In this document: positions 1-6,418 of the stretch, one piece after another
Layout of the letters: every line of letters begins with the position of its first letter
Position numbering within the stretch: position 1 is the stretch's first letter
Source: Chloroflexota bacterium
GTDB lineage: Bacteria; Chloroflexota; Chloroflexia; Thermomicrobiales; JADLAZ01
DNA length: 9,420 bases
Assembly: GCA_020849725.1 (NCBI GenBank)
Contig: JADLAZ010000080.1
Coordinates: 1-9,420, forward strand
Reading direction: 5' to 3'
The notes under the pieces: model-generated
What the model saw: only the letters and a program-made list of their open reading frames with translations
Databases searched by the model: none
Told to the model about the DNA's origin: nothing
Program-made: the position numbers and the translations under genes

Positions 1-1
1 C

Positions 2-448
2 GAGGACCTGACGGCGCGCGAGAACCTGGCCTTCGCCGCAGACATGCTCGGCACGCCGGAGCGCTCCGCGCGGGTCGGGCGCGCGCTGGTCGATATCGGA
101 CTGTCGGACCGGGCCGACGAGCGCGTGGGCGGCTTCTCGGCCGGCATGCGCAAGCGCCTGGCCCTGGGGCGGATCCTGCTGGGGCAGGCATCGGTCGTGC
201 TCCTGGACGAACCGATGGCGGCTCTCGACCCCGACGGCATGAGCCTCGTGGAGCAGCTGCTGACGGCATGGCGCGAGGTCGGCGTCAGCGTGCTGGTCGC
301 GGCGCACAGCACCGAGCGCCTGGATGACCACCTCGACGCGCGGGTCACGCTCGAACGCGGCCTCGTCACCGAGCTCGATGGCTCCGGGGTGACCAGTGCG
401 CCGCCCACGATTCCCGCGCTCGAGGCGCGACCGGTGGCGGCGCGATGA
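2..448 (+). CDS. ccmA: Cytochrome c biogenesis ATP-binding protein CcmA, C-terminal part
   Basis: ATPase subunit of the CcmAB(CD) complex; ATP hydrolysis on the cytoplasmic face drives release of heme-loaded CcmE from CcmC. The gene enters from the left in the frame starting at base 2, and 148 residues are visible. Seen: an ABC signature of the form FSAGM at 134-148 followed by RKRLALGR, a Walker B ending in LLDEP at 200-214 with the catalytic Glu at 209-211, the D-loop AALD after it, and the switch His in AAHS at 305-307. The Walker A and Q-loop lie outside the window; full CcmA is about 200-230 residues, so some 60-75 are missing. The signature has Met where LSGGQ has Gln. On its own the fragment could be any small ABC ATPase; the name rests on the ccmB-ccmI genes that follow. 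The stop overlaps the ccmB start as ATGA. Confidence 0.93.
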   Translation, partial: EDLTARENLAFAADMLGTPERSARVGRALVDIGLSDRADERVGGFSAGMRKRLALGRILLGQASVVLLDEPMAALDPDGMSLVEQLLTAWREVGVSVLVAAHSTERLDDHLDARVTLERGLVTELDGSGVTSAPPTIPALEARPVAAR

Positions 449-1134
449 ACGGCCTCCGCCGCGAGGTGGCCATCGCGCTCGCCATCGCCGCCAAGGATGC
501 GCGAGCAGAGTTGCGCGGTCGCAGCGCCATCGTCAGCACCGCGTTCTTCGCCGCGGTCGTGCTGCTCCTGTTCGGCTTCGCGCTCGGACCCGATGCAGCG
601 CGCCTGGCGGCCGCCGCCCCGGGACTGCTCTGGCTGGCCATGGTCTTCGCCGGGCTGCTGGCGGTAAACCGGCTGCACCTGCTCGAGACCGACGACGGCG
701 CGCTCGAACACCTGGCCGGCTACCCGGTCTCGCGCCGCGCCATCTATTCCGGCAAGACCCTCGGCGGCTTCGGCGTCATGGTCTGCCTCGGCCTGCTCGT
801 GCTCGGCGCGGTGGGCGTCCTGTTCGACGCGGGCGTCGGGGGCGCGCTGCTGCCGCTGATCGTCACGGTCGTGCTGGGGTCGATCGGGATCGCCGCGGTC
901 GGCACCTTCTATGCCGGGCTGACGGTCAGGCTGCGGGCGCGCGAGGTCATGCTGCCGCTGCTGATGCTGCCGGTCCTGGCCCCGCTGCTGCTGGCCGCGG
1001 TGAAGGCGACGGCCTCGGCGCTGGCCGGCGACCCATTCGACGAGCTCGGCTCGTGGCTCGGACTCCTGGTCGCGTTCGACGTCATCATGCTCGTCGCCGG
1101 AGCGACGACGTACGGCTACGTGCTGGAGGACTGA
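445..1134 (+). CDS. ccmB: Heme exporter/cytochrome c biogenesis membrane protein CcmB
   Basis: Membrane partner of CcmA in the CcmABCD complex that frees holo-CcmE from CcmC. The product is 229 residues, close to the family's roughly 220. A short amphipathic cytoplasmic N-terminus (about residues 1-26, with basic residues and an AxKDxRAELRGR stretch typical of ABC-2-like permeases) is followed by about six hydrophobic segments, near 28-47, 59-75, 105-125, 134-158, 168-190 and 204-225. The stretch between the second and third segments (LLETDDGALEHLAGYPVSR) resembles the conserved cytoplasmic loop of CcmB. The start is ATG in a 4-base ATGA overlap with the ccmA stop, which suggests translational coupling. 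The next gene begins immediately after the stop codon. The sequence evidence is the topology and loop; the position between ccmA and ccmC makes the call firm. Confidence 0.93.
   Translation: MNGLRREVAIALAIAAKDARAELRGRSAIVSTAFFAAVVLLLFGFALGPDAARLAAAAPGLLWLAMVFAGLLAVNRLHLLETDDGALEHLAGYPVSRRAIYSGKTLGGFGVMVCLGLLVLGAVGVLFDAGVGGALLPLIVTVVLGSIGIAAVGTFYAGLTVRLRAREVMLPLLMLPVLAPLLLAAVKATASALAGDPFDELGSWLGLLVAFDVIMLVAGATTYGYVLED
1125..1130 (+). promoter_or_regulatory. Ribosome binding site that supports the TTG start of ccmC
   Basis: GGAGGA lies 4 bases before TTG 1135, which directly abuts the ccmB stop (TGA 1132-1134). No ATG is available near the expected N-terminus of CcmC, so this site is what supports the TTG start. 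The spacing is on the short side. Confidence 0.6.
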
Positions 1135-1848
1135 TTGAAGACTCGCATCCTTGGCGTGGTGGCGCTCGTCGCCGTGGCATGCACGACCGTGGCGGCCCTG
1201 TTCGTGGTGCCGGCCGACCTGAACCAGGGCGACGCGCAGCGCATCTTCTACATCCACCCCGCAGCCGCCTGGCTGGCCTACCTGTCGTTCGGCGTCACGG
1301 CGCTGGCCGGCATCGGCTGGTTGTGGCGGCGCGACCTGCGGCTCGACGCCGTGGCCGTGTCGTCGGCCGAGATCGGCGTGATGTTCACCGCCTTCGCGAT
1401 CTGGGCCGGTATGATGTGGGCGCGACCGGTGTGGGGCGTGTTCTGGCAGTGGGAGGATCCGCGCCTGACCACGACGGCACTGCTGCTGGCACTGTATGTC
1501 GGCTACCTGGCCTTCCGGCGCCTGACCGATGACCCCGAGCGACGCGCGACGCGCGCCGCCATCGTCGGGCTGGTGGCCGCCATCGACATCCCGATCGTCC
1601 ACTTCAGCGTCATCTGGTGGCGCGGCCTGCACCAGGGCCCGACGATCGGATCACCGGATCGCATCATGAACCCGGCGGCGCCGGCGGCCTTCGTGGCCAC
1701 GCTGATGGCCATGATGGTGGCCTTCACGCTGGTCTGGCTGTACCTGCTCATCCGTCGCTACCAGCTGGCCCGATTGGAGGCGAGCCGGGAGCAGAGCACC
1801 CGGCTGGAGCGCCTGGCGGCCGCCCGCGCGCCGGAGGTGGCGCGGTGA
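1135..1848 (+). CDS. ccmC: Heme-handling membrane protein CcmC
   Basis: CcmC presents heme on the outer face of the membrane and attaches it to CcmE. The product is 237 residues with about six membrane segments, near the 240-245 usual for the family. Seen: the first heme-ligand His in IFYIHPAAAW (His41), the second in WWRGLHQGPTI (His166), matching the two conserved His of E. coli CcmC, and the tryptophan-rich WWD motif between them from residue 100 (WGVFWQWEDPRLT). That motif has one more residue between its last Trp and the Arg (WEDPR) than the proteobacterial WDxR form. The start is TTG immediately after the ccmB stop; a GGAGGA upstream supports it. The C-terminal 30 residues are a charged cytoplasmic tail (RRYQLARLEASREQ). 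Stop and ccmD start overlap as GTGA. Confidence 0.95.
   Translation: MKTRILGVVALVAVACTTVAALFVVPADLNQGDAQRIFYIHPAAAWLAYLSFGVTALAGIGWLWRRDLRLDAVAVSSAEIGVMFTAFAIWAGMMWARPVWGVFWQWEDPRLTTTALLLALYVGYLAFRRLTDDPERRATRAAIVGLVAAIDIPIVHFSVIWWRGLHQGPTIGSPDRIMNPAAPAAFVATLMAMMVAFTLVWLYLLIRRYQLARLEASREQSTRLERLAAARAPEVAR
1833..1838 (+). promoter_or_regulatory. Strong ribosome binding site for ccmD
   Basis: GGAGGT, a full match to the anti-Shine-Dalgarno complement, sits 6 bases before GTG 1845 inside the end of ccmC. It fixes the start of the very short ccmD gene. Confidence 0.7.
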
Positions 1849-1970
1849 CCTTCGACTTCAGCGTCCTGTCCTCACCCGACCTGGGCTACGTGCTGGCCGC
1901 CTACATCGTCGTGCTCGGCGGCCTGGTCCTGTACACGGTGACGCTCTGGCGACGCCTGCGGGACCGATGA
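1845..1970 (+). CDS. ccmD: Small heme exporter protein CcmD
   Basis: A 41-residue, single-span membrane protein. CcmD binds CcmC and CcmE and is needed to release heme-loaded CcmE from the CcmABC complex. Seen: a short N-terminal segment, then YVLAAYIVVLGGLVLYTVTL (residues about 15-34) ending in a basic stretch with WRR and R-L-R-D-R. The Tyr-x-x-x-Ala-Tyr beginning and basic end of the helix are the family pattern; E. coli CcmD is 69 residues, but many are 40-60. The start is GTG overlapping the ccmC stop (GTGA), with a perfect GGAGGT upstream. The same frame is open further upstream inside ccmC, so automated calling may either miss this gene or start it near 1617; the ribosome binding site argues for 1845. 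The stop overlaps the ccmE start (ATGA). Confidence 0.88.
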   Translation: MTFDFSVLSSPDLGYVLAAYIVVLGGLVLYTVTLWRRLRDR

Positions 1971-2437
1971 CGGTCGAATCTCCATTGGAGCCGGTCCTGC
2001 CGCCGCCGCGGCGGCCATGGGGCATCGTTGTGCTGGTGGGGGTCGTGGTGCTCGTCGTCGCCTACCTGGCGTTCTCGAGCATCGGCAATGCGCTGGTCTA
2101 CTACCAGACGCCGACCGAGCTGATGGCACGTGGCGACGCCGCGTTCGGCAGCACCGTTCGGCTCGGGGGCCAGGTCAAGCCCGGCAGCATCAGCGGCCCG
2201 GCCACCGACCTGACCTTCGTCCTCACCGACGGCATCACCGACATCACGGTCCACTCGACCGTCGCACCCACCCGGTCGTTCCGCGAGGGTTCCGGCGCGG
2301 TCGTGGAGGGCCAGCTCGACGCGCGCGGCGTTTTCGAGGCCGACCAGGTCATTGTCAAGCACGATGAAAACTACGTGGCGCCGCAGCCGGGGGCACAGCC
2401 CTCGGATCGCAACTTCCTGCCCGGGGAGGATTCGTGA
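1967..2437 (+). CDS. ccmE: Periplasmic-side heme chaperone CcmE
   Basis: CcmE carries heme covalently from CcmC to CcmF. The product is 156 residues with one N-terminal membrane anchor at about 18-38 and the rest an OB-fold beta-barrel outside the membrane. Seen: YYQTPTELM early in the barrel, then VRLGGQVKPGS, the TDITVHS strand region, GAVVEGQL, and the heme-attachment site KHDENY with His132 and Tyr136. These correspond to His130 and Tyr134 of E. coli CcmE. It is therefore the classical His type, not the CxxxY type found in some archaea and sulfate reducers. The C-terminal tail is Pro/Ser-rich and probably disordered. The start is ATG in a 4-base overlap with ccmD; only a weak ribosome binding site is visible, so coupling is likely. 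Confidence 0.97.
   Translation: MTVESPLEPVLPPPRRPWGIVVLVGVVVLVVAYLAFSSIGNALVYYQTPTELMARGDAAFGSTVRLGGQVKPGSISGPATDLTFVLTDGITDITVHSTVAPTRSFREGSGAVVEGQLDARGVFEADQVIVKHDENYVAPQPGAQPSDRNFLPGEDS
2423..2430 (+). promoter_or_regulatory. Ribosome binding site for the GTG start of ccmF
   Basis: GGGGAGGA ends 3 bases before GTG 2434, which overlaps the ccmE stop. It supports a GTG start over later in-frame starts, although the spacing is tight. Confidence 0.5.
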
Positions 2438-4440
2438 CCGCGGCCATCGGGCACGCGGCCATCCTGGTCGGCCTGGGGCTCAGTGGATACGCGCTGTTCG
2501 CCTTCGTGCTGGCCGGGCGCGGCGGCGACCCGGCACTGGTGCGGAGCGGGCGTCGGGCCATCATCGGCTCGTTCGCGGCGGCCGCGATCGCCAGCGCTGC
2601 GATGGTGGTGGCGCTGCTCGGGCACGACTTCAGCATCTGGTACGTGGCGCGCAACAACGCGACCACCACGCCGGCGTTCATCAGCGCCATCAGCCTGTGG
2701 GCCGCGCTCGAGGGCTCGATCCTGTTCTGGACGCTGCTCGCCACCGGCTGGGCGTCGCTCGCGCTGTGGCGGCATCGCGACCGGCACCCCACGCTCATGC
2801 CCTGGGTGGGAGCGACGCTGGCCGGGGTCGGGGTCTTCTTCTTCTCGGTCATGGTCTGGCCCGGCAACCCGTTCGCGCTGACGACGCCGGTCGCCACTGA
2901 AGGCCTCGGGCCGAACGCGCTGCTGCAGAACCACCCGTTCATGGCCCTCCACCCGCCGATGCTGTACGCCGGCTACACCGGCATGGTCGTGCCGTTCGCC
3001 TTCGCCGTTGCGGCGCTGGTCACGCGTCGCCTGGACACCGAGTGGCTGCGCATCGTGCGGCGCTGGACGCTGATCCCGTGGACGTTCCTGTCGGTCGGCA
3101 TCGTGGCCGGCGCATGGTGGAGCTACGAGGTGCTGGGCTGGGGCGGTTACTGGGCCTGGGACCCGGTGGAGAACGCAGCGTTCCTGCCGTGGCTCACCGC
3201 CACCGCCTTCCTGCACTCGGCCATGGTCGCCGAGCGCCGCGGCGGGCTGCGCATCTGGACGGTGGCGCTGGTCGTGGCAACGTTCACGCTGACCCTGGTC
3301 GGGACGTTCCTGACCCGCTCGGGCGTCGTGGCCAGCGTTCACTCGTTCACGCAGTCGGCCATCGGCCCGTGGTTCCTGGGTGGGATCATCACCGCGCTCG
3401 TCGCCGGCGTCGGCCTGCTCGTCTGGCGCCTGCCCGACCTCGCCGGTGGCGGCCGGCCGTCGCGCCTGTTGAGCCGCGAGTCCGCGTTCCTGTTCAACAA
3501 CGTCCTGTTCCTGGGACTCACCTTCGCCGTCCTGTTCGGCACGCTGCTGCCGTTGTTCGTGGCCGCCACCAGCGGCTCCACCATCAGCGTCGGCGCGCCG
3601 TGGTTCAACCGCGTGACGGTGCCGATGTTCGCCGCACTGCTGTTCCTGATGGGCGTCGGTCCGGCGCTGCCGTGGGGCGCGGCCAGCGCTGCCACACTGC
3701 GCCGCCGCTTCGGCCTGCCGCTGCTGGTCGCCGGGCTGGTGGGCACGGCCGGCTACGTGGTGGGCCTGCGTCATCCCGGGCCGCTCGCGACCCTGGCCCT
3801 GGCCGGCGCGGTGGCCACCATCATCGGCGAGGAGGTCTGGCGCGGCGCGGGCGCGCGGCGCCGGGCTCGCGAAGAGGATCCCCTGACGGCCACCTGGCGC
3901 CTGGCCACGCGCAACCGTCGGCGCTACGGGGGATACGTCGTGCACCTGGGCGTCCTGGTCATGGCGGTGGCCGTGGCTGTCTCGTCGGCCCTGGCCATCG
4001 ACCGCACCGTCACGCTGGCGCCGGGTGAGTCGGCCACCATCGGCGCCTTCAGCGTGACTCACGAGCGGCTGGTGGTCGAGCCGCTGGCCGACGATGCACG
4101 CGTCATCGAGACGCGGGCCGAGCTGCGCTATGACGGCCCGCGTTCCGGAACGCTCAACACCGCGCTGCGGGACTATCCCAACGCGTCAACGGCCATCGCC
4201 ACGCCGGCGGTCAGCACCTCGTTGGGCGAGGACCTGTACGTCACGCTGCTGGCGACCGATGCGGCGACCGGCTCGGTCACGCTGCGCCTGTTCGTGAACC
4301 CGCTCGTCGTCTGGATCTGGATCGGGGGCGCGATCTTGGCGCTGGGCGCTGCCTTTGCCGCCTGGCCGGAGGCCCGCGCGGTGTCGATGGCGGCGGCCGC
4401 GCGCGTGACGGCCGAAGCCGCCTCGGCAGAGGGCGCCTGA
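2434..4440 (+). CDS. ccmF: Heme lyase membrane subunit CcmF
   Basis: Core of the cytochrome c synthetase: takes heme from holo-CcmE and, with CcmH and CcmI, joins it to the CXXCH cysteines of apocytochrome c. The product is 668 residues (E. coli 647) with many membrane spans. Seen: NHPFMALHPPMLYAGY with His173; the WWD motif at residues 236-247 (WGGYWAWDPVEN); LHSAMVAERRG with His261; VHSFTQSAIGPWFLG with His303; and YVVHLGVLVM with His504. By family knowledge His173 and His303 are the ligands of WWD-bound heme from CcmE, while His261 and the late His bind the structural heme b; the first three fall at the same numbers as in E. coli, the last is His491 there. A large soluble outer-face domain lies at about 525-620 before the final span. 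The start is GTG overlapping the ccmE stop; all key residues are intact. Confidence 0.98.
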   Translation: MTAAIGHAAILVGLGLSGYALFAFVLAGRGGDPALVRSGRRAIIGSFAAAAIASAAMVVALLGHDFSIWYVARNNATTTPAFISAISLWAALEGSILFWTLLATGWASLALWRHRDRHPTLMPWVGATLAGVGVFFFSVMVWPGNPFALTTPVATEGLGPNALLQNHPFMALHPPMLYAGYTGMVVPFAFAVAALVTRRLDTEWLRIVRRWTLIPWTFLSVGIVAGAWWSYEVLGWGGYWAWDPVENAAFLPWLTATAFLHSAMVAERRGGLRIWTVALVVATFTLTLVGTFLTRSGVVASVHSFTQSAIGPWFLGGIITALVAGVGLLVWRLPDLAGGGRPSRLLSRESAFLFNNVLFLGLTFAVLFGTLLPLFVAATSGSTISVGAPWFNRVTVPMFAALLFLMGVGPALPWGAASAATLRRRFGLPLLVAGLVGTAGYVVGLRHPGPLATLALAGAVATIIGEEVWRGAGARRRAREEDPLTATWRLATRNRRRYGGYVVHLGVLVMAVAVAVSSALAIDRTVTLAPGESATIGAFSVTHERLVVEPLADDARVIETRAELRYDGPRSGTLNTALRDYPNASTAIATPAVSTSLGEDLYVTLLATDAATGSVTLRLFVNPLVVWIWIGGAILALGAAFAAWPEARAVSMAAAARVTAEAASAEGA

Positions 4441-4444
4441 GTCG

Positions 4445-4966
4445 ATGCGCCGCCTGCGCTGGCTGCTCGTCCCGCTCGTCGTGGTGCCGATCGGCTGGCT
4501 GCTGTTCAGCGGCTTCGGGCGCGACCCGCGCGAGATCGGTTCGCCGCTCATCGGGCATCCGGCGCCGGCCTGGACGCTCACCACGCTCGATGGCGAGGCG
4601 CTGTCAAGCGACGACCTGGCCGGTGAGCCGTACGTCGTGAACTTCTGGGCCAGCTGGTGCATCCCGTCGTGCGTGGACGAGCACCCGGTCCTGGCCGCGG
4701 CCCATCGCGACGATGGGGTGATGATCGTCGGCATGCTGTACCAGGACACGGCCGATGACGCCCGTGGCTTCCTGGCCCGCTACGGAGACGCCGGCTACCC
4801 GCACGTGACCGACCCCGACGGCCGGATGGCGATCGAGTTCGGCGTGACCGGACCGCCGGAGAGCTACTTCGTGGATGCCACTGGCATCGTGCGCGCCAAG
4901 CAGTTCGGGCCACTGACGCCGGCGATCATGACTGAGCGCCTGGCCGCGATCGGGGTGGGCAGGTGA
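4445..4966 (+). CDS. ccmG: CcmG/DsbE-type thiol-disulfide oxidoreductase with a CxxxC active site
   Basis: Membrane-anchored thioredoxin-fold protein that reduces the disulfide of apocytochrome c or CcmH before heme attachment. It has 173 residues, with an N-terminal membrane anchor at about 3-22. Seen: GHPAPAWTLTTLDGE (entry of the fold), NFWASWC, the Glu-His-Pro after the active site that typifies CcmG, and GVTGPPES at 133-140 holding the cis-Pro loop (GVYGxPET in relatives). The active site reads Trp-Cys72-Ile-Pro-Ser-Cys76, so three residues separate the cysteines where the family has two (WCxPC). Flanking residues align on both sides without a frame change, so this looks like an in-frame one-residue insertion. 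The name rests on these motifs and on its place between ccmF and ccmH; a looser name would be TlpA/ResA-like. The start lies 4 bases after the ccmF stop; GAGGG at 4429-4433 may serve as ribosome binding site. Confidence 0.9.
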   Translation: MRRLRWLLVPLVVVPIGWLLFSGFGRDPREIGSPLIGHPAPAWTLTTLDGEALSSDDLAGEPYVVNFWASWCIPSCVDEHPVLAAAHRDDGVMIVGMLYQDTADDARGFLARYGDAGYPHVTDPDGRMAIEFGVTGPPESYFVDATGIVRAKQFGPLTPAIMTERLAAIGVGR

Positions 4967-5409
4967 GCCGCTGGCTGGGCGCCATCGGCGTCGGGCTCCT
5001 GGTGGCCGTCGTGGCGCTGCTGTTGCTGCGTCCGGGCGCAACGACCGATGCCGAGCGAGCCGCAGCCCTGGCCGCCCAGTTGCGCTGTCCGGACTGCCAG
5101 GGCCTGTCGGTGGCCGACTCGCACACCGTCGCCGCGCGCGAGATCCGCCGTCAGATCGACGACCTGGTGGCCGGCGGTGCCTCGGACGACGAGGTGCGTT
5201 CCCATTTCGTCGCGCGTTACGGCGAGTGGATCCTGCTGGAACCCAGCTCGCCGGCCACCTGGCTGCTTCCATTCGTGGTCGCCGCTGCCGGGATGGGGCT
5301 GCTCGCCGCGTGGCTGGTCCGCCGCCGCGGTGCTCCAGCGGCCGCACCCGCGTTGACCGATCAGCAGCGCAGGCGACTGCACGAGGAAGCCGAGGCCCTC
5401 GATGCCTGA
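4963..5409 (+). CDS. ccmH: Cytochrome c maturation protein CcmH (CcmL type)
   Basis: CcmH is a membrane-bound thiol protein that works with CcmF and CcmG to present reduced apocytochrome. The product is 148 residues. Seen: an N-terminal hydrophobic segment at about 5-22, the soluble helical domain with the redox motif LRCPDCQ (Cys42, Cys45) followed by GLSVADSHT and REIRRQIDDLVAGGASDDEV, then FVARYGEWILLEP, and a second span at about 99-119. The LRCxxCQ...S-x-A-D-S pattern and the YGE motif define the family. In E. coli CcmH this domain is fused to a TPR domain; here the TPR part is the separate next gene, as in bacteria with split CcmH/CcmI. The start is GTG in a GTGA overlap with ccmG. It overlaps ccmI by 8 bases. 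Confidence 0.96.
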   Translation: MSRWLGAIGVGLLVAVVALLLLRPGATTDAERAAALAAQLRCPDCQGLSVADSHTVAAREIRRQIDDLVAGGASDDEVRSHFVARYGEWILLEPSSPATWLLPFVVAAAGMGLLAAWLVRRRGAPAAAPALTDQQRRRLHEEAEALDA

Positions 5410-6271
5410 GCTCGTACCGCTGGTCGCCGGCGTCGTGGCGGCCGGGATCATCGTCCTGGCGCCGCTTCGGTCGGGCCGTGCGGTCGAGCCGTCCGGCGAG
5501 GGCGACCGCGAATCGGCGCGCATCGCGCACAGGGCGGCCCTGGAGGCGCTGCGCGACGTGGAGGCCGATCACCAGGCGGGATCGCTCGACCCGGCAGCCT
5601 ACGCCGCGGAGCTCGCCGCGGCCGAGGCCGCCGCCGCTGCCACGCGCGCAGCGCTGGACGCCCCGCCCGACCCACCGCCTCCGACGTCAGGCGCCAGGCG
5701 CGGCACCGCGCTTGCCGCGGCGGCCGTCCTCGGGCTGGTGCTGGTGGGCGGCTCGCTGATTGGGGGCACCGGGCTCGCCAACGCCGTCATCGTCAACCAG
5801 CAGCTGGCCGCGGCGCAGGCCGCGGAGCAGGCCCGCCAGGCGCGAATCAGCGAGCTGCTCGACGCCGTCGCCGCCGACCCCACCGATGCCGACGCCCTGT
5901 CCGACCTCGCCGATGCGTTCCTGGCCGGCCCCGACGCCGAGCTTCCGCGTGCCGCCGCGGCGCTGCAGTTGCTGATCAACGCCGACCCCGGCCGGCTCGA
6001 TGCCTACGAGCGCCTGATGACCGCCTACCTGCGTGCCGGCGACTACCCCGACGCGCGAGCCGTTTACGACTCGTACGTCAAGCTCGACGGCGCCGATCCG
6101 GTCGAGTCGGTCTTCTACGACGGCCTGATCGCACTGCGCGGCGAGGGCGACCCGTCGCGCGCGCTCGATGCGTTTGATCGATTCCTCGAGCTGGCACCGA
6201 ACGATCCGCGCGCTCCGATGATCCGCGGCCTGCGCGACGAGGCCGCAGCCGCGGCCGCCGCCGCCCCATAG
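5402..6271 (+). CDS. ccmI: Cytochrome c maturation TPR protein CcmI
   Basis: CcmI binds the C-terminal helix of apocytochromes c and delivers them to CcmF/CcmH. The product is 289 residues. Seen: a first span at about 4-22; a cytoplasmic loop (ALEALRDVEADHQAGSLDPA, then AAY and an Ala/Glu-rich helix, about 45-85) matching the family's pattern of a short coiled coil with an acidic-x-x-x-G-x-L motif; a Pro-rich linker at 88-95; a second span at about 103-125; and an outer-face helical region from about 149 with three TPR-like repeats (around 149-175, 183-213 and 220-268). The end is a run of alanines. Overall identity to known CcmI is expected to be low, so the name rests on topology, repeats and position as the last ccm gene. 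The start is ATG inside the end of ccmH, with CGAGG 6 bases upstream. Confidence 0.88.
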   Translation: MPELVPLVAGVVAAGIIVLAPLRSGRAVEPSGEGDRESARIAHRAALEALRDVEADHQAGSLDPAAYAAELAAAEAAAAATRAALDAPPDPPPPTSGARRGTALAAAAVLGLVLVGGSLIGGTGLANAVIVNQQLAAAQAAEQARQARISELLDAVAADPTDADALSDLADAFLAGPDAELPRAAAALQLLINADPGRLDAYERLMTAYLRAGDYPDARAVYDSYVKLDGADPVESVFYDGLIALRGEGDPSRALDAFDRFLELAPNDPRAPMIRGLRDEAAAAAAAAP

Positions 6272-6280
6272 GATGGCGTC

Positions 6281-6358
6281 GTGACCACAGCACCCACCCG
6301 CGATCTCCCGCACCTGCCAAACACCTCGGCCACGCGCTTCACCTGTCCGAACGGCTAG
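6281..6358 (+). CDS. Possible 25-residue small ORF between the two operons
   Basis: GTG 6281 begins a 25-codon frame ending at TAG 6356-6358. AGGA at 6270-6273 lies 7 bases upstream, a good ribosome binding distance, and overlaps the ccmI stop. The predicted peptide starts MTTAPTRDLPHLP and ends RFTCPNG; it is polar and not a membrane helix. I do not recognise it. It could be a small peptide read through from the ccm mRNA, the broken 5' end of a lost gene, or chance: 25 open codons in such GC-rich DNA are not significant by themselves. Confidence 0.25.
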   Translation: MTTAPTRDLPHLPNTSATRFTCPNG

Positions 6359-6361
6359 GAG

Positions 6362-6379
6362 TCCGCCGATCCAGGCGGA
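6362..6379. repeat. Short inverted repeat, possible weak terminator of the ccm operon
   Basis: TCCGCC, six-base loop GATCCA, GGCGGA: a perfect 6-bp GC-rich stem, extendable by one G-T pair. It sits 91 bases after the ccmI stop and just before the next promoter, where a terminator would be expected. No T-tract follows (the next bases are TGCCCC), so it is not a classical intrinsic terminator. Confidence 0.35.
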
Positions 6380-6387
6380 TGCCCCAC

Positions 6388-6417
6388 TTGACGTATTCAG
6401 TCATTGGCCCGTAGATT
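6388..6417 (+). promoter_or_regulatory. Probable housekeeping-sigma promoter of the marR-ABC operon
   Basis: TTGACG (6388-6393) and TAGATT (6412-6417) are separated by 18 bases, in the only AT-enriched stretch of the window. They match the -35 (TTGACA) and -10 (TATAAT) consensus at 5/6 and 4/6. The predicted transcription start is at about 6424, which coincides with the GTG start of the regulator, so the transcript would be leaderless. No ribosome binding site is visible, in agreement. Confidence 0.62.
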
Positions 6418-6418
6418 A

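Noticed and set aside
396..1532. A 378-codon plus-strand frame across ccmB and ccmC
   Set aside because: Arg/Gly/Pro-rich product typical of an out-of-frame reading; it overlaps two well-supported membrane protein genes.
2371..4062. Very long open frame on the minus strand (563 codons) opposite ccmF
   Set aside because: The translation is a Gln/Arg/His/Gly/Ala-rich low-complexity string with no domain, as expected antisense to a GC-rich gene; ccmF on the other strand has every family motif.
4438..4444. Break between ccmF and ccmG as an operon boundary
   Set aside because: The gap is only 4 bases with no promoter or terminator-like sequence; the genes are functionally linked and probably co-transcribed.
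5602..5661. Ala-codon-rich run in ccmI as a DNA repeat or assembly fault
   Set aside because: The codons vary and the reading frame continues into well-formed TPR repeats; it is a low-complexity Ala/Glu helix, as is the Ala-rich C-terminus near 6238-6268.
6389..6403. TGAC-N7-GTCA inverted repeat overlapping the -35 box as a second operator
   Set aside because: The arms are only 4 bases and do not extend; it does not share the TCAATGT sequence of the clear palindrome, so chance is likely.
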